Notes: generated by a model from the letters alone, not told the origin. Shown: positions 27,896-36,148, numbered from the stretch's first letter. The stretch is 64,000 nucleotides of DNA from an uncultured Lachnospiraceae bacterium (GCA_947173495.1 CAMWFQ010000014.1:62001-126000), one strand, 5' to 3'. Numbers and translations are program-made.

Positions 27896-28330
27896 ATGGA
27901 GACCATCAAGATCAAGTATTTTACAGACAAAATAGAAAGACTGACTTATATCGGCGGGAAGTCCGACTGGATCGATCTGCGCGCTGCCGAGGATGTGGAT
28001 ATGAAGAAGGGAGAGTACCGACTGATTCCCTTAGGAGTGGCGATGGAGCTTCCTAAGGGATATGAGGCACATATTGTTCCCCGGAGTTCTACCTTCAAAA
28101 ATTATGGTATTATTCAGGCAAATCATCAGGGCGTGGTGGATTCCTCCTACTGCGGGGACAATGATCAGTGGTTTATGTCGGCATATGCCATGCGGGACAC
28201 ACATATATCCTGTAATGACCGAATCTGCCAGTTCAGGATCATTGAAAATCAGCCGGAGATCGTATTTGAGCAGGTTGAGTCCTTAGACAGCGCAGACAGA
28301 GGCGGTTTCGGAACCACAGGAAAACAATAG
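27896..28330 (+). CDS. dut: dUTP diphosphatase
   Basis: Hydrolyses dUTP to dUMP and PPi, keeping uracil out of DNA and feeding dTMP synthesis. Motifs: DLRAAEDV (I), [10 protein letters not shown] (II), [12 protein letters not shown] (III), RICQFRI (IV) and the C-terminal P-loop-like RGGFGTTGK (V). ATG 27896 has AGGAG 11 nt upstream; ATG 27887, overlapping nrdG, is only 2 nt from it and is less likely. Co-transcription with nrdDG makes sense because class III reductase can generate dUTP. Confidence 0.93.
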   Translation: METIKIKYFTDKIERLTYIGGKSDWIDLRAAEDVDMKKGEYRLIPLGVAMELPKGYEAHIVPRSSTFKNYGIIQANHQGVVDSSYCGDNDQWFMSAYAMRDTHISCNDRICQFRIIENQPEIVFEQVESLDSADRGGFGTTGKQ

Positions 28331-28375
28331 AGTACTTACTGCTGACCTGTTTCATTTGTAAGTCCAGGTGTATAA

Positions 28376-28472
28376 AAAAGCTCCTTTTGCCACATAATGC
28401 TATAAGAAACGTCATAAAAAATTTATGACGTTTCTTAACTTTAAAATGCATTCATGCGCGGAAGGAGCTTTT
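28376..28472 (+). promoter_or_regulatory. long-range stem covering the spoVAF ribosome-binding site
   Basis: AAAAGCTCCTT (28376-28386) is perfectly complementary to AAGGAGCTTTT (28462-28472), which holds the Shine-Dalgarno of the next gene. Between them lies a perfect 15-bp hairpin (28404-28418 with 28422-28436, loop AAA). Read-through from dut would hide the ribosome-binding site. The inner hairpin may also end the dut transcript. Confidence 0.6.
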
Positions 28473-28473
28473 A

Positions 28474-29907
28474 ATGGATAATAATGTAACGAATAAAGAA
28501 AAGATGAGCGCATCGCTGTCCGAAAATATGAATTATCTGAACCGCTATCTGTCAGTGGATACCAACTTTGACGTTGTTTACCGTGTCATTAAAATCGGGG
28601 GAAAAGATGCCTGCATGTATTTCATAGATGGATTTTGCAAGGATGAAATGATGCAGAAAATGCTTCAGTACTTCATGGATATCAAGGAAGATGAAATGCC
28701 GGCTGATGCCCATGAAATGTCGAAGAAAAAGCTCCCATATGTGGAGGTGGACCTGAAGGATGAGTGGGATCAGATTACGTATTTCATTATGTCCGGCGTG
28801 TTTGCCCTCTTTATTGACGGGTATGACCGGTGTCTTCTGATTGATTCCAGAACTTATCCGGCAAGAGGAGTTGAGGAGCCGGAGAAAGATAAGGTGCTTC
28901 GGGGATCCAAGGATGGGTTTGTGGAAACCATAGTGTTTAATACGGCGCTGATCAGGAGAAGAATCAGAAGCCCTCAGCTTCGCATGGAGATGCTTCACGC
29001 AGGTAACAGCTCCCGGACGGATATCGTACTCTGCTATATGAACGACCGGGCAGATCACGCTTTTCTGGATAAGCTAAAGGAGAGAATCGGACATATTCAG
29101 GTGGACGCGCTCACCATGAATCAGGAAAGCCTGGCCGAATGTCTGTATAAGAAAAAATGGTATAATCCCTTTCCCAAATTTAAATTTACGGAAAGACCTG
29201 ATACGGCTTCCGCGCAGATCCTGGAAGGAGATATTGTCATTCTGGTGGATAATTCCCCTTCCGCCATGATTACGCCCACCTCAATTTTTGATATTGTGGA
29301 GGAGGCGGATGACTATTATTTTCCGCCCATCACCGGCACCTATCTAAGGCTGTCACGGTTTTTGATTGCAATCCTTACCTATTTCCTTACCCCCACATTT
29401 CTGCTTCTGATGCAGCATCCGGAGTGGATCCCTGCAGGATTTGAATTTATAGCGGTCAAGGATCCCACCAATATCCCTCTGGTCTGGCAGTTTCTGATTC
29501 TGGAGCTTGCCATCGATGGCCTGCGCCTGGCGGCAGTTAATACCCCCAATATGCTGAGCACCCCTTTAAGTGTCATGGCGGCGCTGGTGCTGGGAGAGTT
29601 TTCGGTCAACAGCGGCTGGTTTAATTCGGAGGTAATGCTCTATATGGCCTTTGTAGCTATTGCAAATTATACCCAGGCCAGCTATGAGCTCAGCTATGCC
29701 CTCAAGTTTATGCGTATCATCAATCTTATCCTCACGGCTATCTTCGGTGTTTGGGGCTATCTTGCAAGTATCATTCTGCTGATTCTGGCCATCAGTACCA
29801 ACCGGACAGTGTCGGGGAAAAGCTATGTGTATCCCCTGATTCCCTTTAACTTAAAGCAGCTTTCCAAAAGGCTGTTCCGGTACCGGCTGCCGGGATCAAG
29901 GGAGTAG
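28474..29907 (+). CDS. GerA-family spore protein, SpoVAF-like
   Basis: Membrane protein of the GerA/SpoVAF family (GerA domain), found in the spore inner membrane and linked to germination and dipicolinate release. A soluble N-terminal half contains VDNSPSAMITPTSIFDIVEEADDYY-type family sequence (positions 29249-29320), then about five transmembrane helices (residues about 285-465). 477 residues, typical. Not accompanied here by gerB/gerC or the spoVA operon, so SpoVAF rather than a GerA receptor is the better, but not certain, assignment. Confidence 0.85.
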   Translation: MDNNVTNKEKMSASLSENMNYLNRYLSVDTNFDVVYRVIKIGGKDACMYFIDGFCKDEMMQKMLQYFMDIKEDEMPADAHEMSKKKLPYVEVDLKDEWDQITYFIMSGVFALFIDGYDRCLLIDSRTYPARGVEEPEKDKVLRGSKDGFVETIVFNTALIRRRIRSPQLRMEMLHAGNSSRTDIVLCYMNDRADHAFLDKLKERIGHIQVDALTMNQESLAECLYKKKWYNPFPKFKFTERPDTASAQILEGDIVILVDNSPSAMITPTSIFDIVEEADDYYFPPITGTYLRLSRFLIAILTYFLTPTFLLLMQHPEWIPAGFEFIAVKDPTNIPLVWQFLILELAIDGLRLAAVNTPNMLSTPLSVMAALVLGEFSVNSGWFNSEVMLYMAFVAIANYTQASYELSYALKFMRIINLILTAIFGVWGYLASIILLILAISTNRTVSGKSYVYPLIPFNLKQLSKRLFRYRLPGSRE

Positions 29908-29917
29908 AGGACCGGAG

Positions 29918-29946
29918 GGCAGCCCGGGCAACCGGCTGCCTTTTCT
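29918..29946 (+). terminator. terminator of the spoVAF-like gene
   Basis: GGCAGCC (29918-29924) with GGCTGCC (29934-29940), followed by TTTTCT. Confidence 0.88.
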
Positions 29947-29961
29947 ATATACTCTGAAAAT

Positions 29962-29990
29962 TTGCAAATTCTTTTCAGGAATGATAAAAT
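29962..29990 (+). promoter_or_regulatory. sigma-A promoter of degV
   Basis: TTGCAA (29962-29967), 17-bp spacer, TAAAAT (29985-29990), about 60 bp before the DegV start. Confidence 0.7.
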
Positions 29991-30053
29991 AGAAAAGATC
30001 ACAAATTTGCGCTGACGCCCCAATTTGCAGGTGCTGGCAGAATGGAGGTTACT

Positions 30054-30926
30054 ATGGATGCATTTAAGATTATCACGGATACGACGGCGGATCTGTCAAT
30101 GGAATATATAAGGGAAAATCATCTGGGGCTGATTTACTTTAATTATATTATGGATGGCATTTCCTACAGCAGAGAACGGCAGCTTGACTGGAAGGAATTT
30201 TACAGGCTGATGCGGGAAGAAGGGAAGATGCCCACCACATCACAGGTCAATCCTCAGGAATACCGGGAATATTTTACGGAATTTCTCAAAGAGAGCAAAA
30301 ACCTTCTGTATATCGCTTTTTCTTCCGGGCTGAGCGGTTCCTGTTCAAATGCGCTTCTGGCTGCGAATGAACTTATGGAGGAAAATCCGGAATGTAAGAT
30401 CATCGTCGTAGATTCCAGGGCGGCTTCCATGGGAGAAGGGCTGCTGGTACATAAGGCACTGCAGAAGCAGGCTATGGGAAAATCCATGGAAGAGGTGGCG
30501 GACTATCTGAAAGAGCTTATCCCTCATCTGGTACATGTCTTTACTGTGGACGACCTGAATCATCTTTATCGTGGCGGAAGGGTGAGCAAAGCAGCCGCTG
30601 TGATTGGAACCATTGCTGCCATCAAGCCGATCCTTCATGTGGATGATGAAGGACATCTGATCCCCATCAGCAAGGTGCGGGGGCGGAAGAAATCCCTGAA
30701 CGCCCTTCTGGATTATATGGAAGAAAAAACTGCCGGATATGAGGGCATGAATGATATGATTTTCATCAGCCACGGAGATGCCTCAGAGGACGCAGAGTAT
30801 GTACGGCAGGAGATAGAGCGGCGCTTCGGGATCAAAAACTTCAGGATCAATCATATTGGGCCTACCATTGGCGCGCATTCGGGTCCTGGTACCATCGCAC
30901 TGTTCTTTGAAGGAAGCTCTCGATAA
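30054..30926 (+). CDS. DegV family fatty-acid-binding protein
   Basis: DegV-fold protein; the family binds fatty acids and includes the FakB subunits of fatty-acid kinase. Family marks: FKIITDTTADLS at the N terminus, TSQVNPQEYREYF, AFSSGLSGSCSNA, and IGPTIGAHSGPGTIALFF near the end. GGAGG 5 nt before ATG 30054 sets the start. Transcribed alone. Confidence 0.92.
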   Translation: MDAFKIITDTTADLSMEYIRENHLGLIYFNYIMDGISYSRERQLDWKEFYRLMREEGKMPTTSQVNPQEYREYFTEFLKESKNLLYIAFSSGLSGSCSNALLAANELMEENPECKIIVVDSRAASMGEGLLVHKALQKQAMGKSMEEVADYLKELIPHLVHVFTVDDLNHLYRGGRVSKAAAVIGTIAAIKPILHVDDEGHLIPISKVRGRKKSLNALLDYMEEKTAGYEGMNDMIFISHGDASEDAEYVRQEIERRFGIKNFRINHIGPTIGAHSGPGTIALFFEGSSR

Positions 30927-30972
30927 AGATAGAATTCACGTTTTGCGAGCCGGCGTATGTGTGGAGCTGCAC

Positions 30973-31070
30973 AATCGAGGAGGGGCGATTTTCTCCCTGC
31001 TTGTCAGGCGGGGGGCACGTTGCGTCAGCATTTACTGACATTTTTCCTCTGGATGCCCATGCGCAACAAC
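30973..31070 (+). repeat. diverged compound-hairpin repeat (family R1)
   Basis: A degenerate CGAGGAGGGG hairpin is followed by GGGGCA...TGCCC outer arms, inner GTCAG/CTGAC (31024-31028/31035-31039) and an unpaired ATTTTTCCTCTG. Lies downstream of degV. Confidence 0.55.
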
Positions 31071-31089
31071 GGAGGCCGGGTTTTGCCAG

Positions 31090-31120
31090 ACGCTCCTGCG
31101 GAATAATTCCGCAGGAGCGT
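31090..31120. terminator. strong hairpin between degV and the nitroreductase remnant
   Basis: Perfect 14-bp stem (31090-31103 with 31107-31120), 3-nt loop, followed by TTT. Separates convergent transcription. Confidence 0.75.
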
Positions 31121-31143
31121 TTGAGTAATTCTATATCATGTTT

Positions 31144-31505
31144 TTAAACCCTTAATATACGGTCATTTTTTCGTGGTTTTGCCGTGGGGTGCTTGTCGTC
31201 CAGCTTGGGATAGCCCAGTAAAAGCTGCATGACAGCATAATAATCTGTGCGGATTCCCCACTTACGCAGGATATCCTGTCCATAAGTATCTGCAAAAGCT
31301 GTCCAGCCCTGTCCGATATAGCAGGAACCAACGCCCAGAGAATCCGCCGCCAACATCATATTTTCAGCAGAAACAGCACAATCTTCTGCCGCAAAGAGAA
31401 AATTTTTCGGTGCAAACATAGTAGCAAGCTATCTTCTTCAATCTGCCGTGCGTCAAAGCGTCTGATTGCCCGACGATGTAAAATGGTCTTAATTGTTTCA
31501 TTCAT
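31144..31505 (-). pseudogene. nitroreductase, internally deleted
   Basis: Starts normally from ATG 31505 after AGAGGT (MNETIKTILHRRAIRRFDAR, the FMN-site N terminus of nitroreductases). After about 30 codons it changes frame and continues as a C-terminal nitroreductase segment (APKNFLFAAEDCAVSAEN...GVGSCYIGQGW...LLLGYP). The 60-70 codons that normally join these parts are missing, so no working enzyme is expected. It lies 3 bp downstream of the ACGX radical SAM gene, so it was once the third gene of that cluster. Confidence 0.8.
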
Positions 31506-31507
31506 AA

Positions 31508-32542
31508 TTACATTACCTCTTTCCAACATTGCGGGTCTGCCGCATAGAAATTTCCGTCTTTGCCGCTTGCTACCGCAGGACAGCCCCGGCAAAATGCCAG
31601 TAATTCACATTTAGAGCATTTTTCAAATTTTGTGTAATCCCGGTATTGCTCTATTTGACAAATCCATATATCTGCAAGCCGGTCATGAAATACATTTCCG
31701 ACTTTGCTGTTCTGTACCCGGCGACAGGCATATACTTCTCCTGTTGGTAAAATCGTCATGTGGCAGTTGCCGCAATTACATCCTCCATATATCATGCCGT
31801 CCTGTATGTCCTCCGGGATTTTGAAAATTCCCTTTTCATACTCATAAAGCGTCCAAAGATGGTCTTTTTTGTTGAAATAAGTAGAGCAGCCCGCCGCTTC
31901 GTATTTCTGGAATTTTTGATAGCAAATATCCAGTAGTTCTCTGTATTCCTGTGGAGTAATCCCGGTGTCTTTTTCTTCACTTGTCGGGCAGTAACGGGCA
32001 AAGGCGAATACGTCTGCCTTTGCCGCAACGACTGTATCAATAATATCGGGAATCTCATTAATGTTCGTACCGGATACGGTAGTCATAATGACAGAACGAA
32101 TACCAGCCTTTTTAATACAGCCGATTTTTTCAAGCGTACAGTCAAAAGACCCCGACTTGCGGAACCAGTCATGCGTTTCTCTCATACCGTCAAGGGAAAG
32201 CTGATATTTCTGACAGCCGTAGAATTTTAATTCTTGGCAAACCTCATCTGTTAAATGAAATGGATTGCCTAAAATTGTAAATGGAATTTTATGCTCTTTC
32301 AGCAGAGAAAGTAGCCGCCAAAAATCCGGGTGCAAAATGGGGTCGCCGCCCGTGATATAAAAATAAGGCACGCGTCCGTAAACTTCACAAAAATCAAGAC
32401 AGTTATAAAAGGTTTCCTGCATTTGCTCCCAGCTCATTACGTCTAATTTTCTGCAATTATCTTCCGAAAAAATATAGCAATGCTTGCAGCGTTGGTCGCA
32501 CTCATCTGTAATGTGCCATTGAAAGGCAAAATATTGTTTCAT
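31508..32542 (-). CDS. radical SAM/SPASM peptide maturase, ACGX system
   Basis: 344-residue peptide-modifying radical SAM enzyme. SAM cluster motif C15-x3-C19-x2-C22 (CDQRCKHC), TGGDP glycine-rich motif, and a C-terminal SPASM domain with auxiliary-cluster cysteines (CNCGNC, then CSKC, CRGC and a late Cys). The precursor with six ACGX repeats is encoded just upstream on the same strand, the pairing that defines the ACGX family of predicted RiPP maturases. The chemical modification is unknown; cysteine thioether formation is a guess from related enzymes. Confidence 0.88.
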   Translation of the reverse strand: MKQYFAFQWHITDECDQRCKHCYIFSEDNCRKLDVMSWEQMQETFYNCLDFCEVYGRVPYFYITGGDPILHPDFWRLLSLLKEHKIPFTILGNPFHLTDEVCQELKFYGCQKYQLSLDGMRETHDWFRKSGSFDCTLEKIGCIKKAGIRSVIMTTVSGTNINEIPDIIDTVVAAKADVFAFARYCPTSEEKDTGITPQEYRELLDICYQKFQKYEAAGCSTYFNKKDHLWTLYEYEKGIFKIPEDIQDGMIYGGCNCGNCHMTILPTGEVYACRRVQNSKVGNVFHDRLADIWICQIEQYRDYTKFEKCSKCELLAFCRGCPAVASGKDGNFYAADPQCWKEVM

Positions 32543-32610
32543 GCTCTTTTCCTCACTCTTTCATCGTGTAATCTATAAGCAACCGATAAAATCGGAATTA
32601 TCTGAAATTA

Positions 32611-32641
32611 TCTCCGGTAAAGCGAACAGCCTTGCCGGAGA
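32611..32641 (-). terminator. stem-loop between ACGX precursor and maturase
   Basis: TCTCCGG (32611-32617) and CCGGAGA (32635-32641) form a 7-bp stem with 17-nt loop and no long U-tract. It could act as a partial attenuator so that more precursor than enzyme is made. Confidence 0.45.
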
Positions 32642-32660
32642 TTGTTGGAAGTGAAGCTGC

Positions 32661-32846
32661 TTATTTATCCGAAGCCCCACAAGCGGAACCGCAGGCAGCG
32701 GGTTTTTCCTCCGGCTTATCGCCAGTTCCGCAGGCAGAGCCGCAAGCGGCTGGCTTTTCTTCCGGCTTGTCTGAAGCCCCGCAAGCTGTACCGCAAGCGG
32801 CGGCAACCTCTTTTTCATTCCAACCAGCTAAATTTGAAAGCGCCAT
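32661..32846 (-). CDS. ACGX-repeat RiPP precursor peptide
   Basis: 61-residue peptide beginning MALSNLAGWNEKEVAA (leader-like), then six ACGX tetrads grouped as three pairs (ACGTACGA, ACGSACGT, ACGSACGA) separated by charged spacers (SDKPEEKPA, GDKPEEKPA). All six cysteines lie in ACGX. Coding DNA shows the same 51-bp periodicity. Start at 32846 with GGAGGT 8 nt upstream. The radical SAM/SPASM enzyme follows directly. Matches my memory of the named ACGX-repeat peptide family; the mature product and its activity are not known to me. Confidence 0.87.
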   Translation of the reverse strand: MALSNLAGWNEKEVAAACGTACGASDKPEEKPAACGSACGTGDKPEEKPAACGSACGASDK

Positions 32847-32899
32847 TTTTCATTACCTCCATTGTGATTGATTTGGAACCTTTCCCGTTCCTTGATTAC

Positions 32900-32909
32900 A
32901 CTGTACAGT
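32900..32909. promoter_or_regulatory. palindrome between divergent ACGX and hxlR genes
   Basis: ACTGTACAGT is a perfect 10-bp palindrome about 55 bp upstream of the ACGX precursor start. It is a candidate operator for the divergently encoded HxlR-type regulator. Confidence 0.35.
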
Positions 32910-32972
32910 ACAATTTCAAAGAAAAAAAGTACGCACAAATCTATTACTTGGTCACCTTTTTATAACCTACCC

Positions 32973-33001
32973 TTGAATGAAATTAAGTGCTGTATTATAA
33001 T
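32973..33001 (+). promoter_or_regulatory. sigma-A promoter of the HxlR regulator
   Basis: TTGAAT (32973-32978), 17-bp spacer, TATAAT (32996-33001). Confidence 0.8.
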
Positions 33002-33045
33002 TTGAGTGTAACATTCTTTTGGAAACTTTTGAAAGGAGCGATACC

Positions 33046-33369
33046 ATGCTGACAAAGGAAGAATTACCGGAATGCCCGGTAGCCACAACAGTACAGCTTA
33101 TTGGCAGTAAATGGAAATTGCTGATTTTGAGAAACCTTTTACAGCGTCCGTGGCGATTTAATGAAATGAAAAAAACGTTAGAGGGTATCAGTCAAAAGGT
33201 ATTGACGGACAGTTTGCGGTCTATGGAAGCGGACGGTCTTATTACGCGGACTGTTTATCCGGAAGTGCCGCCCCGTGTTGAATATGCTTTAAGTGATTTG
33301 GGACAATCTATGCGCCCTATTATTAAGGCTATGGAAGAATGGGGAATAAGTTATAAGCAACAGCTATAA
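33046..33369 (+). CDS. HxlR family winged-helix regulator
   Basis: 107-residue HxlR/MarR-like DNA-binding protein: CPVATTVQLIGSKWKLLILRNL contains the conserved N-terminal Cys (about residue 10) and the first recognition elements, then RFNEMKKTLEGISQKVLTDSLR and the wing. Some relatives sense electrophiles or redox through that cysteine. ATG 33046 follows AAAGGAG. Divergent from the ACGX genes, so a plausible local regulator. Confidence 0.88.
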   Translation: MLTKEELPECPVATTVQLIGSKWKLLILRNLLQRPWRFNEMKKTLEGISQKVLTDSLRSMEADGLITRTVYPEVPPRVEYALSDLGQSMRPIIKAMEEWGISYKQQL

Positions 33370-33416
33370 ATGATTGAAACGTCGCAGACTGCCCGCCGAC
33401 GAAAGGAGCAGAAACT

Positions 33417-33482
33417 ATGTTAGGCAGTCTGACAAAATTATCCGCTGTGCTGAATGACCTACAAAACGGAAAAACGGCATAG
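33417..33482 (+). CDS. possible 21-residue peptide
   Basis: ATG 33417 is 8 nt after AAAGGAG and reads MLGSLTKLSAVLNDLQNGKT(A) to TAG. It is followed by a GC-rich imperfect hairpin (about 33467-33512) and a T-rich run that could be a terminator. Probably translated given the ribosome-binding site, but it may be the surviving start of a lost gene. Rest of the 290-bp gap is AT-rich with nothing clear. Confidence 0.35.
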   Translation: MLGSLTKLSAVLNDLQNGKTA

Positions 33483-33657
33483 CCCGAAAGCTGCGCCGTT
33501 TCCGAAAACATTTTTAATACTGTCTTATGAGTGCCGCCCGTCAGGCTGATCTTTTTTAGTAAAAAGTTTGATTTTCATATTTTGTCCCTGTAATGTTCAT
33601 AATAATATGGAGAAAAAGCAAACTTAAAAGAAATCAGAAAGGACCTTGGGTAAAATT

Positions 33658-34632
33658 ATGTGTACAGCAGCTACCTATAAAACAAAGGATTTTTATTTTG
33701 GACGAACATTGGATTATGAATTTTCTTACGGTGAAGAGATTACAGTGACACCACGTAATTATGTGTTTCATTACAGTACAATGGGCGTAATGGAGAACCA
33801 CTATGCAATGATCGGCATGGCTCATATTGCGGATGGATATCCGCTGTATTATGATGCAGTCAATGAGAAGGGACTTGGCATGGCAGGGCTTAATTTTGTG
33901 GGAAATGCTGATTACAGGCAGGAGAAACCGGATCAGGACAACGTGGCCGTCTTCGAATTTATTCCCTGGGTCTTAAGTCAGTGCGCCTCGGTAATGGAAG
34001 CGCGGAAGCTGCTGAAAAGGATCAATCTGACGGACAGAAGATTTAACCAGACACTTCCTGTGGCGGAGCTCCATTGGATCATTGCCGACAAGGAAGAGGC
34101 CGTAACGGTGGAATCCGTGAAGGAGGGGATTCGGATATACGACAATCCGGCAGGGATTCTTACCAATAATCCGCCCTTTGATGAGCAAATGTTCCAGCTG
34201 AATAATTATATGCATCTTTCCCGCAGGGCGCCGAAGAACTATTTTTCAGATAAGCTTCCTTTGCACGCTTACAGCAGAGGGATGGGCGCAATGGGTCTTC
34301 CGGGGGATCTCTCCTCCCAATCCCGTTTTGTGAGGGCGGCATTTGTAAAAATGAATGCATTATCCGGAGATTCAGAGTCGGAGAGCGTCAGCCAGTTTTT
34401 TCATATCCTTGGATCTGTGGATCAGCAGAGGGGATGCTGCGAGGTGGAAGAAGGAAAATTTGAAATCACCATCTATACCTCATGCTGTAATGCGGACAGA
34501 GGAATTTATTATTATACCACGTATGATAATCATCAGCTCACTGCTGTGAACATGCGGAAAGAAAATATGGATGGCAGTGAGCTCATCAGATATGCGCTTG
34601 TGCTGGGAGAACAGATCAGATGGCAGAACTGA
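33658..34632 (+). CDS. choloylglycine (bile salt) hydrolase family protein
   Basis: Ntn-hydrolase of the linear-amide C-N hydrolase family: bile salt hydrolase or penicillin acylase. The start must be ATG 33658, because it gives MCTAATYKT with Cys2 exposed as the catalytic N-terminal nucleophile; an upstream TTG frame would bury it. Other active-site residues: Arg16 and Asp19 in FGRTLDYE, Asn pair in ILTNNPPFDEQ, and Arg in SRFVRAAF. 324 residues, typical of bile salt hydrolases, and a gut habitat supports that reading. Substrate not provable here. Confidence 0.88.
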   Translation: MCTAATYKTKDFYFGRTLDYEFSYGEEITVTPRNYVFHYSTMGVMENHYAMIGMAHIADGYPLYYDAVNEKGLGMAGLNFVGNADYRQEKPDQDNVAVFEFIPWVLSQCASVMEARKLLKRINLTDRRFNQTLPVAELHWIIADKEEAVTVESVKEGIRIYDNPAGILTNNPPFDEQMFQLNNYMHLSRRAPKNYFSDKLPLHAYSRGMGAMGLPGDLSSQSRFVRAAFVKMNALSGDSESESVSQFFHILGSVDQQRGCCEVEEGKFEITIYTSCCNADRGIYYYTTYDNHQLTAVNMRKENMDGSELIRYALVLGEQIRWQN

Positions 34633-34682
34633 AGCGGCACAGGGAACAGGGAGTGTTAAAAATTACGAAGTGAGGTATCATC

Positions 34683-35426
34683 ATGTACAAAGCAGGGATT
34701 ATTTCAGATACCCATGGGTTGTTGCGCCCTGAAGTGACCGGGTTGCTTCAGGGCTGTGATGCGATCTTGCATGGAGGAGATTTTGACAGGGAAGAAATAC
34801 TGGATGAACTGGAGAGGATTGCACCTGTCTATGCTGTCCGGGGGAATAATGACGATTGGGCAGCTCTTACATCAGGAGGGGGATCTGCTTTGCAGCCAAA
34901 ATCCGGATATCTGCCCGAAACTCTTTCAATTGAGCTTGGCGGAATTCGCTTTCTTATGACCCATGACAAAAAGAATCTTCCGGAGAATACGGAAGATTAT
35001 GATGTGGTTATCTGCGGACATTCCCATAAATACGAAGAAATTTATGCAGGCCGCAGGCTTATGCTGAACCCAGGGAGCTGCGGACCGAAGCGATTCATTC
35101 TGCCGGTCACAATGGCCATATTGGAAATCAATACAGACAAAAGCTTCCAGGTAGAGAGAATTGATCTGGATGCAAGGGAAGGTATTCCGGCGGTAAGAGC
35201 AGCAGTAAAGTTACATAGAAGGAAAAGGTCGGATCTAGAGAGGCCGGTTCCGGATATGAAAAGATTGATCGGACGGGTGATGAGGGATGTGGAGAAAGGA
35301 ACAGAGATCCCTAAGATTGCGAATAGGAACGGCATCAGCCCGGAGCTGGCGGAACAGATATGTCGTCTCTATCTGACACATCCGGGAGTGGACGAAGAAG
35401 GGATTATGAAAAAGATGGGGATATAA
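34683..35426 (+). CDS. YfcE/MJ0936-type metallophosphoesterase with C-terminal extension
   Basis: Calcineurin-like phosphoesterase: ISDTHG (about residue 7), GGDFD, GNND, and HSHKY metal motifs within the first 160 residues, as in the YfcE/MJ0936 family. A basic C-terminal extension of about 80 residues (RRKRSDLERPVPDMKRL onward) has a helical, HTH-like look and is not part of the core fold. Convergent with cotJC exon 3. Confidence 0.85.
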   Translation: MYKAGIISDTHGLLRPEVTGLLQGCDAILHGGDFDREEILDELERIAPVYAVRGNNDDWAALTSGGGSALQPKSGYLPETLSIELGGIRFLMTHDKKNLPENTEDYDVVICGHSHKYEEIYAGRRLMLNPGSCGPKRFILPVTMAILEINTDKSFQVERIDLDAREGIPAVRAAVKLHRRKRSDLERPVPDMKRLIGRVMRDVEKGTEIPKIANRNGISPELAEQICRLYLTHPGVDEEGIMKKMGI

Positions 35427-35575
35427 AAAGAAAGGGTATTTCCGGGCTGTTTGTATACCTGAACGGCTGCCACAGAGCAGTATGACAGGCAGAATTCTGC
35501 TGTCTGTCCGGATCCAGGGATAAAAATTTTGAAACCAACGGGGTTATCGCCATTTCTCAAAATATATCTTAAAAA

Positions 35576-35648
35576 ACAGAATTTGCGCGCTGCAAGGATT
35601 CTGTTGTCATGAATGAAAGCATCGGCCAGAAACAGCCGATGCTTTCAT
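35576..35648. terminator. R3 hairpin repeat and terminator-like stem downstream of cotJC
   Basis: ACAGAAT (35576-35582) with ATTCTGT (35598-35604), then TGTCATGAATGAAA (R3 repeat, compare 9905). Next to it a perfect 14-bp stem at 35613-35626/35635-35648 with an 8-nt loop. This separates the phosphoesterase from the end of cotJC; no T-run on the plus strand, a weak one on the minus. Confidence 0.6.
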
Positions 35649-35693
35649 GCTTATATCTACTTAAATCAGTATGGTTCGTTTACAAGGCTCTTC

Positions 35694-35786
35694 CTAGCAT
35701 TTACACTTGTCAAACTCAGGATTAAACGCATAGAAGTTCTTTGAATCCAGCTTATCCTGAACGATGCGGAGAGCTTCACCGAAACG
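35694..35786 (-). CDS. cotJC: cotJC exon 3 (C-terminal 30 codons and stop)
   Basis: Minus-strand frame from the 14-bp core CGTTTCGGTGAAGC (35786-35773) reads RFGEALRIVQDKLDSKNFYA... and ends EFDKCKC then TAG at 35696-35694. This is the usual end of CotJC and is missing from exon 2, whose frame runs through the same RFGEA and then leaves homology. No start codon or ribosome-binding site of its own, so it is meaningful only after joining to exon 2. Confidence 0.88.
   Translation of the reverse strand, partial: RFGEALRIVQDKLDSKNFYAFNPEFDKCKC
35773..35786. other. element A attachment core, left copy
   Basis: GCTTCACCGAAACG, identical to 41316-41329, in direct orientation. Lies inside the cotJC coding frame at the exon 3 border. 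Confidence 0.88.
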
Positions 35787-35803
35787 GGAGGATTGAAGTG
35801 AAT

Positions 35804-36148
35804 CTATCTGTTGATTTTCTGCATTTTCTTGATAATGGACTGCCAATACATGCGGTCTTTCAAGACCCGGATTACCGTAATCGTGGAATCCTCCACAACA
35901 AAGAAGATTAAATATGTACTATAAGGCTTGAAATAAATGCTCAATCCCTCAATCACATATCCCGTAGCTTCATAGCCCTTGGGAAAGGAATCCAGTTCCT
36001 TGATTGCCTTCTTTATCTTTTTTGAAAAGTTTTCCGCATATTCACGATATTTGAAAGTGTCGAGAATATACTTTTTGGTTGACTTAATATCCAGAAGAGC
36101 ATCTTTGGAAATCACGATTTTGTATTTTTTAGGTCTATCCATAGGCAT
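35804..36148 (-). CDS. ParE/RelE-type toxin
   Basis: 114-residue small basic protein of the RelE/ParE toxin superfamily: KYKIVISKDALLDIKSTKKYI start and a C-terminal beta-rich YLIFFVVEDSTITVIRVLKDR. Starts within the antitoxin stop (TAATG, 1-nt overlap), the normal toxin-antitoxin coupling. Ends only 17 bp from the element A core. Whether it targets gyrase or mRNA is not decidable. Confidence 0.85.
   Translation of the reverse strand: MPMDRPKKYKIVISKDALLDIKSTKKYILDTFKYREYAENFSKKIKKAIKELDSFPKGYEATGYVIEGLSIYFKPYSTYLIFFVVEDSTITVIRVLKDRMYWQSIIKKMQKINR

Noticed and set aside
32661-32846. Low-complexity artefact instead of the ACGX peptide
   Set aside because: Good ribosome-binding site, leader-like N terminus and the cognate maturase directly downstream support a real precursor.
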